From the NCBI GenBank assembly GCA_030867185.1, contig CM061493.1, forward strand, positions 4,896,501 through 4,960,500: a DNA stretch of 64,000 nucleotides, in the 5' to 3' direction. The stretch is from Tagetes erecta (taxonomy: Eukaryota; Streptophyta; Magnoliopsida; Asterales; Asteraceae). A program made the translations under genes and the position numbers. The notes beneath the pieces are model-generated. The model was not told the origin of the DNA, searched no databases, and was given only the letters and a program-made list of their open reading frames with translations. The first letter of the stretch is position 1. Each line of letters opens with the position of its first letter. This document shows, piece after piece, positions 12,249-24,920 of the stretch.

Positions 12249-15200
12249 TTATACAATGCCATTATCATAATCATAGTCGTCATCAGAAGTACAGAAACTA
12301 TAGTCATCATCAGACGTATTGCAGTTATGATTATCAACACGGGTACTGCTAGTACTATCTCTTGTAATAATTGCTTGCAATTTTGCCACAGGGAGACCAA
12401 GAGCCGAGCTATCAAGTAGCATGGAAACAACTTCCTCCATTGTTGGCCTATCTGCGGGATCTGCTTGAACACACAATAACCCAATTGCGAAAAAACTTGT
12501 CATGTAACTTGGATCAACATCAACTTTGGGATAAATTATATTTGAAAGTGTTCCTTCTAACCAAGCTGTCTTAACCTCCAACCAAGCTCTCTTAACCTGC
12601 AATAACCAAATCATTATTATTATTATTATTAGTACTTCTTGTTATGTGTTATGTGTTATGTGTTGTTTTTATTCCCATACCCACACTAGCTTTATGTTAT
12701 TTGCACTACTATATATATAGTACTTTACATGACACAAAAAAAAGGGTTTTGGTATCAGTGAGATTTTACTTGTTACGTTTGTTACGTTTGTTTGATTTAT
12801 TAGAACACAAATTAGTGAAAAGCTAAGACCCCTATTAAGGCTTCCAATAAAATTGATATAACAAACATGATCAATGACCAAAATGCTTACCTAGGAAATT
12901 GACAAGTCACATTAAAAGGCATGTTGTTAGTTAAAAGCAAGTTAGATATACATTGATATTAAAAATCAGTGTGTTATGTATTTGAAATTTAGATTACACA
13001 ACCATAAGCCTTGATGATATAGTCAGGACATCGTACTTACACCATCGATGCTGTACTCACGATCAGGATCAGGCATTCTATGCCCAGTTATAGTTTCCAA
13101 AACCAGCACACCAAAACTATAGACATCTATCTTGGTTGACGATTTTGCATATGGCAAATACTCTGGTGCAATGTACCGACTGTCACATGTATAGAAAGTT
13201 ATAACAAAATCACTTAAGATGCTCCTAATCTAACATGATGATATGTATTGCTCCATTATACCTACCTTATTCAACATCCCTTCTAGATGCTAGAAAAGAA
13301 AAACAATATTTGCGATTTTACAAAGTTTTTTTCTTTTCATTTCTGAGAGAGCATGACAACCTGTGGAGGTTTGAACTCACAACTACAGATAGGAATTTCA
13401 ATTAGTACGAGTTTTAAAAAAGTCATGTTTCGCATCCTTATCTATTAGCAGTCATGGCAAAACATTTACTGATAACATTGGTCATGAGCCAGTTGTCTGT
13501 GGAATTCTAAACCCACGACCCCTCGTGTAGGGGACCCGGCCAGTTAGTACTGGTTGGGTCAAAAGTCACATATTAAGTCACTACCCTTCATTCTGTGACT
13601 ACTGGGGCAATCACAAGTTAGGGACTAAAGTGCAATGCCCATAAAAGACCACGTATGGGATTCATTGATTCATTGGAAAAAAAAAAATAAGAATAACATA
13701 TGAGCATCATAGCATGGTATTATAAATGGTGGTTCTAAGTACTAACAATTGTTCAAGAAACGTAGGGTGCAAATTCTTAGTCGTCTCGTAGTCTTCATAT
13801 CTCGTATTCATATAATCTGACAACACAGGGTTCATATTAGCATCTAATAGAATATTCCCAGGTTTTACATCACCATGTATGATCCTTATGGGAGCTTCGC
13901 TATGAAGGTAAAGAAGTGCGCGGGCAACACCTAGTATTATTTTGAACCGCTTATCCCAATCCAAATGAGTACCCACCGGGTCTGGAAAACAAAGTAAACA
14001 CCAATATTGCTTGTTGTTGTACCATGCATTGATTTCAAGATTGAGATTTACAATTCAAAATGAAAGTTCATACCAAACATTAAGTCGTCAGGGGTTGCAT
14101 GCAGCACAGACTCATAGACAAAGATCAAGCTGGCTCTTTCATAGCAATATCCAAGCAACTTAGCCAAATTCTCATGTTCGAGCTTTACTACTAATGAAGC
14201 CTCGTTCATAAAACTATCATAACTAGACGTATAGTTAGTTCTACAAACTGCTATCCCTTGTCCATTTTGTAGCTTTCCCTAAAAATAGAAACAAATTAAG
14301 TTGAAATTTCAGGCATAATACAGGAAAAACTGGAAAATATGTAACTAGATATATGATTGTGTTTACCTTATACAAGTAACCGTATGTTTTCAGTGACCGT
14401 ATTCTATTAGCGTCAGAGAAGTTTTCAGTTGCAACAATGATAGTATCAAAATCAAACCTATGTAATTTTTGGTTATGTCCTGTTACAAATGCAACAAGAA
14501 GTTGTTACATAAAAGAATGGTAAGATATTAAGAAATAGAACAAAGTAGATTGTTCCTATATGAAATGAACATTAATACATTTCTATGGCTAATTGCCTAA
14601 TTCTGATGTTCTGGAAAAAAAATCAATAGTTAAACTAAACACACTATATTGGTAGAGAAAATATTACCCGAGTACTTGGGATTAGATAAAAATATAGCTT
14701 TCGCCGCCTTACTAGCAAAAAATTTTATGCCCGTCGACTGTAATGTAATGTTGGCTTTCTCTTGTAAGGTGAGAACAGACTCAAGACCGATCACAACCTC
14801 AGCCATTGTAGGTCGTTGTTTTGGTTGCTTATGCAAACACCGTTTTGCAATCTCTGCAAACACCTTTAAACATTTTGGAGATATTACTCCCCTTATATTA
14901 TCATCAACAATTTCCTTTAGCCTGCCTTCTTTAATAGACTTTTGTGCCCATACAGCGAGACCCCATTGCTCCTCATCAATCCTTCGGTCAACTGCCCGTT
15001 TTCCACACAACACTTCAAACAGTACCACCCCAAACGCATATACATCAGATTTTCTAGTCAGCTTACCGGTGTAAAAGTAATCTGGATCAAGATATCCAAA
15101 CGTGCCCTTTACATTAGTGTTGACGTGAGTGGTCTGCTGGTTTTTTGGGCATATTTTGGACAATCCAAAATCTGAAATCTTAGCGGCCCAATCATCATGT

Positions 15201-15694
15201 AACAATATATTAGAACTTTTAACATCACGATGTACAACTCCATGCTTAATACCTGTACCAGTGTGAAGATAATCTAACCCACGAGCAGCTCCTATGCATA
15301 TTGTGAGCCTTTGCATCCAAGATAGAGAAATTCGACTACAGTGGAGATGATCTTCAAGGGTTCCATGTGACATATATTCGTAAACAAGAATCATTTCTTT
15401 CCCATCATTACAATAACCAATCAAAGACACCAAGTGGCAGTGCCTTAGTTTAGAAAGCATATTTACCTCAGCCCAGAATTCTGATGCGCCTTGATTAGAA
15501 GTCGCATCCAGCCGCTTTATGGCAACAGTCAAAAGATTTTCTCCATTAGCAATGGTTCCTTTGTAAACCTTGCCAAACCCACCACGGCCTATGACCAATG
15601 ACTCGTCAAGGTTTTGTGTTGCTAGCTGAATCTCAGAAAACGTAAACCGGGCGGCACAGTTGTGGTGACTCTGAGGATGAGGATGCAATCTCAT
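12249..15694 (-). CDS. tandem kinase-pseudokinase protein, copy B
   Basis: Six exons join in frame: 15694-14668, 14479-14367, 14278-14074, 13981-13747, 13179-13041, 12596-12249 (688 aa). Exon number, phases and the lengths of exons 1 and 3 equal copy A. Kinase 1 is intact (glycine loop 36-41, Lys60, HRD, DFG, GTFGYLDPDY). The second, CRK-like domain has no glycine loop, Cys392 for the ATP lysine, HGD (484-486) and DYM for DFG (504-506), but still keeps Asp486, Lys488 and Asn491. It is less eroded than in A. Exon 5 is 13 codons shorter than in A. Exon 6 opens with a 7-residue duplication (VKRAWLE, VKTAWLE). The tail is Asp/Tyr-rich. There is no signal peptide or membrane helix. Kinase activity of domain 1 and a decoy or regulatory role of domain 2 are inferred from residues only. 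Confidence 0.8.
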
Positions 15695-17083
15695 GACCGG
15701 TAGGAAACATTTATGATTGATATGTAACCAGAGTTATAGATAGATGTGAAGCAGGGTTATAGACAATGATTTATCCTATCAACAATGTATTGAATTCATC
15801 AAAGTCAACTAAAAACGACATTCCATAATTCTCTTCAAATTAGTGGTTGAGAACATGGTTTCTACGAAATTGAGGTTTAATAAAGTTAAACATGGTTTCT
15901 ACACTGACCCACTTTTTTCTATTCTTTCGGCCTGCAGTTCAAAATTGACTGCCGTAGGCCCGTAGCTGGTACAGGGACTTAATAGATATTATTTATTAGT
16001 GTTTTTTTTTTTTTTTTAACGGGGGCTTCTTTTATGTTAGGCCACTGCACTCTCCAGTATTGGAGAGCCCTGTTACCTCATTATGTTGTTTTAACTAGGT
16101 CCACTCTGGTTTAGGGCTGGCAATCTAGCAACCTGTTTAGATATGATAAGACATATTAAGCAAAAAAGTACACTAAGGAAATTTATACTTTTTTAAAATT
16201 ATTAAAATTAAGAGCCTAGATTTTATCATTTCTACTCGTTGATACATAAAACATACAACTGTCACACTTAAACCATCAAAGTCGAGTGTTAAGGGAGTCG
16301 TTTTCATGTTTGATACTTAAGTAAAGCGCGTCATTTGAAACCCGTTAAACACGATAAGATACTATTTGTCAGCCCTACTCTGGCTTTAGAGTTTGACTTG
16401 GGTGTTCCTCCGGGAAACCATACTGCCGGTTGCCACTTGACCGTCGTAACACACAATGGGGACGAAAGCCCAGGTGGACTCGAGATTCAAACTAACAACC
16501 TTAAACAAGGTCCAACTCATGTCCTTCATTGCCTAATCTACAAAAAGTGGTCTACATCATGTCCTTCATTGCCTAGATCTACAAACAATGACACAAGTGG
16601 AGTTGGGTCTCCTATGAAAATAAAATCTTCCTACCACTATGCCACAAATGGGGATTAAAAGACCTAATTATATAGTGTTATTGGGATGTAAGCGTCGAAC
16701 ATAAACAATTGCAGGAACCGTATAACAGTTGGGATTGTGCCTGTTGACGAATCGGTACCAACAGTTATATGTGGTAACCATTCATTGTAGTATAAATAGA
16801 GGCACCAGACATTGTATTTGATCATCACTAATCAATAAAGTTGTATATTTGTGTTTTAGGAGGATTTTTCATGGTTACATTAAAGCTGAATATGTTACGA
16901 AAACGTTTTTATCGCCGTATGCTGTAAGTTTCTGGTGCCATGTTTACTAGAAATTTTAGTGTAGGAACTGTGCTATAAAACATGTAAATCCAGTTGTGAG
17001 ACTTTCCTGAAAATTATACAAACCGACTCATTTTCGCTCACTAAATCCACTTATCATGAACAATAGACCCACACTTGATGGTG
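15695..17083. other. intergenic; shared 5' flank of copy B, then unassigned DNA
   Basis: The first 200 bp match the flank of copy A. Beyond that lie a poly-T tract near 16005-16017 and a short direct repeat (CATGTCCTTCATTGCCTA, near 16518 and 16558). No reliable gene is seen. The stretch ends at the 3' side of the BRCT gene. Confidence 0.5.
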
Positions 17084-20000
17084 CTAAGCGCGCGTCAACA
17101 GCTCATATACATTACTGTTGTTATCCCCAGAAACACGCTTTAGCATTTCCAAACTTCTACGACTCCCTAGAAACTCAATACGTTTAATCTGCACATAACC
17201 ATGTTCTGCAGCTTCTTTGCTTGCATAAACTGATCTTAGCCTATCAGCATGCCTTGAATCAGTATGTATAGCTAACTCAATCTCCATTTTTGACATGTTT
17301 TCCTGTACAATTAATAAACTTCACGTGTTAACATTTAAAGCTCCGTTATCTTTGAAGAACATGTTGTTACTAACTTACCTGGTAAAATTCATATATGTGA
17401 TCCAACAATCTCAAACATGTGAACCCCGTGTCACAGAAAAACGTCCTTGAACATGGACCCATCTCCGAGAATCGATCTACTGGAAACAGTATAGTGACGA
17501 AATGGTTCTTCAAAACCAACTCGTTCTTTTCGCTGCACCATTAAAAATTATTTAGCTGGAATGTGATCATAAAGGAAAATAATGGATCATTAGTTCATTA
17601 CATATCTTTGGTTGGTTTGTTAGAATGAAATAAGTCTCATATTTTTTAATTTTTTTTATTATTCTTAAAAGAAATTGGATGATTTTAACTCAAATAAAAC
17701 ATAATAAGCTAGCACATGATTAAAACCTTAAAGAAGATTATAATAAGAGTAAACTGCAGTTTTGGTCCCTGTGTTTTGATACCATTGACATTTTCAGTCC
17801 CACCTTAACAGTTTTAGTCCCTGTGTTTTTATTTTCTAACAGAAATGGTCCCGAACACTAACTCCATCCAGTTTTCCGTTAAGTCTCTCACACGCGCCCC
17901 GTATTTGAGGGGTAAAAATGTCATTTCTCTACTTTTTTTATCTAGGTCATCATGTAGGTTAACATTTTTATTTAGTCGCATGTCAAAAAGAGTGGTAGAA
18001 ATGACATTTTTACTCCGTATGTGAGAGAGACTTAACAGAAAATTGGATGGAGTTAGTGTTTGAGACCATTTCTATTAGAAAATAAAAACACAGGGACCAA
18101 AACTGCAGTTTACTCTTATAATAAGGAAGAATATGTTTTTTAGTTATTTATGAAAGTTCAGAGTCTTTTATAAGGTTTATGACTTTATGTTATTGAAGAT
18201 CAACAAATAATAATATACATCAAAACAGATACATAAAAGCGTCTAGGAAAAGATGATTAATTACGCGTCTGAGAGTGGCCTCGATAAGTTGACAAAAGAA
18301 GCATCAGATTCCTTGGCGTCATCATTTGTGTCGTTGAAAGAGTTGGTGTAAATAGCCGCATTTGATGATGGCTCAGAGACTGACCAACAGATTGAATCAA
18401 GAAGTGTACTTGGGGCTAACGGTTTAATTGGCGCCTGTGATATTAATCAAATTTATATATAAAATTATTACTTTAAAGTAAATTGTAGAAGCATTTTGTG
18501 CCAAGATTAATTTAGATATTACCTGCATGCGACGACCACGACGATTTCTAACCCCATTTTTGGCAAGGTTTACTATATTTTGATTTTCTTCGTAGTTAGA
18601 ATTAATTCCAAGACTTTGTGCTTCTTGAGAACAGTTGGCCCGATTATTATCCTAAACGTTAAGAGATCGTTTAGTATATTATGGGCGAAACATATAGGTT
18701 CTAATCATTTGACATTAAATCTTGAAAATGGAGTGTACCTTTTGATGAGCAGCACGTTGAACGTTATCAAGCATCATTCCAATCTGGCGTGCCAAGTCAG
18801 CAGATAAATGAACAAGTCTCTGTGGCCTATTCTCCTTCACAGTCTTGAGAACCCATAGGGGCTGGTGAGCGGTAGATTAGAGATTGAATCGGTTATAACA
18901 TTAGACAAAAAAAAGTTTTTAAAAAAATGATAACTTAAATCTTTGAAGGTATAACTTACTGTAACAAGATAATTGGAGTGACCAAGATATTTTTGAACCG
19001 ACGACTCTTCACATACCACATGACTAGGAGTGTGACCGGGCAACCATTGGTCAACTAACGAGCATCCTTGTCCAAAAGCCGCCTCGACAACCTACTGGAA
19101 CCAAGTTAAACCCATTATGTATTAAGCAAATATTTTACTATTCTAACTTCAACAGCAAAAGGGAATCAAATTACTAAGTTCTATAGCTCGTTTTATTACA
19201 GTTGATCGTCTGATTCTTGCTATTTAATATCAGCATAATTGCTTTCAACTGTACCTTATTCTGCAGCTCAGCAGAAACTTCTGGGTCAACGTAAATGGAT
19301 TGACCTGCAAAAATTGAACCTCTTCTTTTAAGCGTTTCTTCTGATGAGAATAATCTTGATTTCTCAGGCACGTTCGATTGTGTAGCATTTTCAAGCATGG
19401 CAACAGGAAGACAAGAATTTCCACTCGTAAGCATGTTGAAATCATCCTTAGGCGTATGATTTTCTCCAAGACTTCTTACAACATAAAGAGCTTCATTTAA
19501 TCTCCCTGACCAAAATAAGAAGAAAAAAATTGAACTAATTCAATTGACACTGCCTAAAACCATTTTGAACATGTTATACAGAGCTCACAAACAATTTATA
19601 TAAAAATGATAAATTCAGGTTAAATGGTAATGAATCAAAAATGTAAAATACAAAATTAAAAAAAAAATACACTAAAAATGAAACGGGTCAAATGGGTTGG
19701 ACGGGGTAAATGGGTCAAAAACAGTATAGCACTTAACGCCCGAAATCGTTTGATTTGAGTGTTTGTATGTGTTAATACATTTATCATTTACAACGTAAAA
19801 AAATGGAGAAAAACGTTGACAGATAGGTTCGACTCACTTCGACCTATCTTGACACAAACCCATTTTGACCCGTTAATATTACACGGTGACCTGCATCTGT
19901 TACCACCTCAAACGTACTGTTTTTGAAAGCTACAAACTTTTACCATTTCTTCTAACGCTATCCACAAACCATCCAAGTGTAACAATAAAGAGACCATTTG

Positions 20001-21577
20001 TGGCTCCATGCTTCAGCGCGTGCTCAAATTTCCGTCCACCAGAGCTGTAGTTAGCGTTAAGTAATCCACAAATAACAATGAAAAGATACACATTCTTTAC
20101 AAGTCAAACCAAGAAAAAAAGTACACTTTTGACAAATGTGCAAAAGTATATTATTAACATTGTTTCTGTTTAGTCTGCAAATAAAGCCATGTAAAATTTG
20201 AAATGGTATATTCTTTTTGTCAAAAGTGAGAATTTAGATCCAGTTTATATTTATGAAGTGGATGAAAGAATTTACTTTACAATTTAAAATGACTGATATG
20301 AAGATGAGAAACGAAACATAAAAGGATATCTGAACCACCAAATGTGTGCAACGAGGATGCAAATGAGGACTGTATTGACCACCCAATCTCTCGGTTGCAT
20401 CCATCACTTGTTTTCTTGCTTCTGTAAATGGACATCAGTTATATGGAAACTTAATCAAATGTTCAAGACTTGTTGTTCTATTAACATACTATATTAATTT
20501 GGCTTGTAGCACTATAGCAATTCCAACTTTCACTTTTATTACCAATGGCAAATCCCGAGTATCAAATACTTCAACTTGATTTGCACACAATTTCCCTCAA
20601 AAATAAAGACTATTTACGAAATGAAAAAGCACACAAACGAAATCCAACAAGAAATGAATGAAAATCAAGTGTCAGTCTACGAAATTAATAGTTTGGATTG
20701 TTACCGGCCAATAGGCAATAATTTGGATTGTTAAAAACTTAAAATCCAATTTGCTATAAAAAAATATATCTTCTTTCTACACCAAACAACTGATTCATTT
20801 TGACTCTTTTGACTATTTCAGTCAAACTAGCATATTGTTAAATTTGAAATCATCAAATCAATACACATTTCTCCTATGTTTATTCAAACGCATTTTGGAT
20901 CACTAACGGGCCACTGCCCACTCAATCATCTCCACTCCCTAGGTACGGAACCTTGGAACTCTAAACTGGCACAAACTCCAAGGGAAGCTCATACATCGAG
21001 CCATCCCCATTCGTCCTGCCAAACAGGTTTTACTGCTATCTTGTTGTCGTGTCTACGGGCGGATGGATTAGTGGGTTTTTCCCAAATTGGAGTCGGGTTT
21101 TTCCCAAAATAGGTGGGTTTCGGCTACCCAGCGTTCTCTGTGTTCACAGAGTGTTTGGGGTCGCTTTTGACCATTGGATTAACTTGGATAGCCGCACTTT
21201 ATTCGTTTCATTGTCCCAAAAAAAAGTTGTAAGACACGAAAACCCGACTCAACCTGAAACTCTTATTTTATCACAAGTGATCTCATTTCTCTTATTTCTC
21301 TAATATAATTGCATTTTGTGCACTTGAAGAAACAGAGAAAACATGTAAACAACAAAGATAAAAGATTTAGCAAGTTACCTTTTGATAAACCAGTGACACA
21401 AATAACAAGTCCAGAAAAGGGTGAATTTTGTGATGAACGAAGAGTAGAAGAACAAGAAGAAGATGAAGTTGCAGGTGACATTGAAGATTGAAGCCCTCTA
21501 AATGATGAACTGCCAAATTTGCAAGTGATATCAACAAGTAACCGTGAACCAAATTTCTTATTTACACCTTCAACCAT
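17084..21577 (-). CDS. two-BRCT-domain protein, DNA-repair type
   Basis: Ten exons join in frame: 21577-21379, 20421-20330, 20046-19944, 19505-19255, 19091-18960, 18861-18739, 18651-18523, 18434-18265, 17532-17379, 17302-17084 (523 aa). BRCT 1 spans about residues 54-140 (FSGLVICVTGLSK, LGGQYSPHLH, CTHLVVQ, KFEHALKHG, LGWFVDSVR). BRCT 2 spans about 183-285 (GCSLVDQWLPG, SHVVCEE, YLVTPLWVLKTVKE). The C-terminal 125 residues are unfamiliar. BRCT pairs bind phosphopeptides or DNA ends in nuclear DNA-damage responses, and TopBP1-like plant proteins are the nearest idea. The start is the ATG right after a probable 5'-UTR intron acceptor. Intron 2 is U12-type AT-AC. Intron 8 holds a Mutator MITE. 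No symbol is assigned. Confidence 0.85.
17747..18115. mobile_element. Mutator-type MITE 2 (9-bp TSD)
   Basis: A 369-bp element with GAGTAAACTGCAGTTTTGG termini, flanked by perfect TTATAATAA duplications (17738-17746, 18116-18124). It is a sister of the copy at 8836 and lies in intron 8 of the BRCT gene. Confidence 0.92.
20047..20329 (-). other. U12-type AT-AC intron
   Basis: The 5' splice site reads ATATCCTTTT, the U12 AT-AC consensus. A branch-site match TTACTTAAC (about 20056-20064) lies just before the terminal AC (20048-20047). Joining CAG to AGC gives HLVVQSSGGRKFEHA, which fits the BRCT fold. No GT-AG pair gives this join. Confidence 0.9.
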
Positions 21578-21907
21578 CTGGTTACTGAAATCGAAGAACA
21601 AAATGAGTTAACAAATCTGCATATTGGGATGAAATGTTACTAGGGTTTTAAGATCTAAAGAAACAAAAAATGAAATGGGTTTTAAGGATCAAGAAACAAG
21701 AAACATGAAAGATGGTATTTGAAATGATTAATGGATTTGGTGTGAAAGTTTGTGGAACAAAAGAAAAGAAAAAGAAAAAAAAAGATGATGATTTGATTTT
21801 TATGTGCTTTTGTTTACTTTTTCTTTGATGTGTTAAAGCTTTGAGAATAGTGAAGGGGGGGTTTTGTTTCAATTTCTTTTTGTTCTATCATATGTCACTC
21901 TCACTAA

Positions 21908-22898
21908 GGTGCTGTTTGTTTTTTCTGCAGGAAAATGTCTGCAGTCTGCGGACCACATCTGCATACATCTGCAGAAGAAGAGGTGGACCAAACATCTGCA
22001 GTCTGCAAGAAGAAGACTGTTTGTTTTTTTTAACGTCTGCAGATTGTTAAAATAAACTAAAATTTAAATAAAATGGTTTTTTAAACTTAAAAGAGTTTTT
22101 TAACAATGAAATTTAAATAATAGTTATATAAAATAATATTAATAAACCATTATCATTTTTTAAAATATAAGAAATCAAAGTTCATAAACATAAACATTCA
22201 ACAATATAAATAAACAAAAAGAAAACCTGTAATATAACTTTTTTATAAAGTTATTGCTACAATTGTAATAAAAAAATACTAGACTACTTAAAGTGACAAA
22301 AGAGCAAAGTGTTTGAAAGCCCTAAATAAAATATGAGAGCTGCTACTATTCTTCTCATCTTTCAACGATGATGACTGAACTCACAAGATCTCCGGCGAGG
22401 CAATCCGGCAACAACAGAAACCTTTCATTGTTGCATCTCGACATCAGAAACAATGTGCCAAGGCATTCCGATAACATCAGATCTGGTTTTGCGACTAGTA
22501 GAGGGGTGTAGTAGGAGGTGGTGGTGCGACGGCAGCGGTGGAGGCGCGGTGGTGCGACGACGGCGGTGGAGATGGTTGTGCGACGAGTAGAGGGGTGAAG
22601 GAGGTGGTGAGATCGGAAGAAGGGAGGCAGATTGTTCTTTTTGTTGGTTAGTTTAGGTGAAGTTAGAAGAAGAGAAGAGAAGATGGGAGAAGACATGAAG
22701 GTAAGAGTGAAGAGAAGAGAAGAGAAGAGGTGAAAAGACATAGGTTTATGTCTGCACCAAAAAGAGGACGGGAAGACGTTTTTTAATGAAATGTCTTCCA
22801 AAAAACAAACAGTCTGCAGACATAAACGTCTGCGCGTGGTCTTCTCCGTGCAGACATAAGAGGTCAAGAAGACCTTTTATAAAAAAACAAACACCCCC
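21908..22898. mobile_element. PIF/Harbinger-like non-autonomous element, 991 bp
   Basis: Termini GGTGCTGTTTGTTTTTT and the inverse of GGGGGTGTTTGTTTTTT are flanked by a TAA duplication (21905-21907, 22899-22901), as in PIF/Harbinger-Tourist elements. The interior is rich in CTGCAG-type motifs and purine runs. The long minus-strand ORF at 22355-22867 shows no domain. It sits about 330 bp upstream of the BRCT gene start. Confidence 0.75.
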
Positions 22899-22901
22899 TA
22901 A

Positions 22902-24920
22902 CTTTCAAAACTTCCTTTTTTATAGTATTATATATAACTTGTTAATTTTTAAATTCTTTTATATTGTATAGGAGTGATAAAGAGTTCATATAAAGAGTAA
23001 ACAAATTCATCGACAAAGTAAATTATATACGTGGCTACGATGATATTGTTGAAAACTGACTTTTAGGTTATGTTAACAAGGATGGCGAGTAACATATTTT
23101 CTAATTGCAACATGTGACACTACAATGATGATTCGTATTTGTAATCTGAGCTGCTGATGAGTATCAAAAATCTTTAATTAACAAAACATACACGACCACG
23201 AAAATTATCTTGTTCTTTTTGGGAGTTGGTATTTTTTGTTAACTATAATTCTATGATTAACATGTTTAACGACTAAACTTTATTCTACTTGTTTCATTTA
23301 TTTTATCATTTCTCAAATAAAACTAGAATACAACACAACACCAGTTAAGACATACAAGCTATAAACCAAGCTAGTGGTGTTGATCTTCTGAGAGTAGGAT
23401 TAGAAAAACTTAATTCAAAATCAAGTCTAATTAGAACCTCAAATAATCTTTTGGCTTTAGAAAATTATAAACCATTTATTTCTTGAAATGATGGTCTACC
23501 TAAACAAATATCAATACTTTCATTATTTTCATTTGGACATTGAAGATGACAGTGGTGTTTAATAAATGTTCATATCTAAACTGTCTAAACCAAAACTGCT
23601 TCATTGAGATCTAAAAAATTCAGATTTGACGTTTTTACCATCTGGTTCAATTTGAAACTTGAAAGTGCCATGTAAACAATATGGTCCAGTTTGAAACGTG
23701 AGAGTGCCATGTAAACTAAATCTATGCTACTATTTATCCCTTTGTGTTTTTAATATGCGAATACATATATTTATTAAACAATTTATTAGTTTTTAACAGC
23801 TCTCATTTTTTAGTCGAGAATGGTCGCAACTAACTAATGAAATAGCTGGGAATAGCACCATCTTTTTATTATTTTTGTCACCAAGAGACTGCCATAAAAA
23901 ATTAACGGGGTTGATTTCTTTTCAAATTCCATATCAACATTTTAGGATTTTTTATCGTAAGAAGAACGAGTCGATTGATACAGTAGGTTCAGTTGACCCA
24001 TCCAACCTAGACAGCCCTGCTGGTTTCATATTTCCTGAAGCCGAATGTCGCCTTAATTTATTTGTCAAAACCAACCGAACCCGACTGTGAACACCAGGCA
24101 ATATAAATCATTACATAAAAGCACATTCTCATGCAAAGAAATTACAAATGGGCAAAGAGAGAAGGATTTCGTCAACAAATCTCTTCCCATCTCTTCACTC
24201 ATCTTGTCTTACTTATCTTAACAATATTTAAAATAACAGCCTTACAGATAGGAACAATGTTTTTGGAAACATAAGTGAACTAGGAGCAATGCCAATATAG
24301 TTATTGCAGGACGCAAACAAACCAACCGTTAACTGATGTGATGGCAGATTCGTTCATCAGATACGTCACTTTGCTATTATCAACTTTCTTTCCTCGGTTT
24401 GACTGTGAGAAAACAGAACAAAAATCCAACAAAAAGTCAGTGGGTCTTCATATGCAAATGTTTAATGTTTGAGGATGTTAAAAAAAGATGAATGTTCAGT
24501 TAGCAACTCAAGTGGAGAAGCAACAATGTACACATTCATTCACTAGAGGTGACAACTTTTATGCGTACAACCTCCTAAACTGTTTTATTCAAAGGTTTGA
24601 TTATGAATGTTATACCTTATTTTTGCAATCATAGTTGATACATTAATTAGAAGTGATCTGACCAGTACTAAACATGACCCGTATCAACATAACCCGTTTC
24701 GACCCATTACCCAACCCACTGGACCAGTCAATCTTACCATTCACCCACCCCGTACATACTTCCTGTACGAGTATAAATCAAGGGAACCCGTTAATCTTTC
24801 CAAGATCGCATTACATGGCAATTCTTGCGGTCTAGAAAACATGACATTTTAGAAGCTTGTTATTAAAGTAATGCACTAAGATGGGGCTAACCTGAACAGG
24901 TCCAGACACTCAGAAGGAAC
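22902..24920. other. intergenic, no gene seen
   Basis: AT-rich DNA. Stretches near 24660-24730 are low-complexity TGACCCGTTTCGACCC-like repeats (also seen near 19680-19890, 26340-26410 and 39060-39250). The 3' UTR of the RING gene should lie just left of 24921. I see no supportable exon. Confidence 0.5.

Noticed and set aside
12239..12484. minus-strand ORF of 81 codons
   Set aside because: Shadow frame of the last exon of kinase copy B.
16335..16658. 107-codon plus-strand ORF
   Set aside because: No domain match. It contains a short direct repeat and looks like transposon debris.
18255..18270. stop codon after LSDA as the end of the BRCT gene
   Set aside because: The GTAATT at the stop is a usable donor, and joining to 17532 keeps frame into a long open, exon-like continuation ending at 17084.
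21309..21491. plus-strand acidic ORF
   Set aside because: Antisense to the first BRCT exon, with no own signals.
22355..22867. 170-codon minus-strand ORF
   Set aside because: It lies wholly within a Harbinger-like element and has low-complexity composition and no domain.
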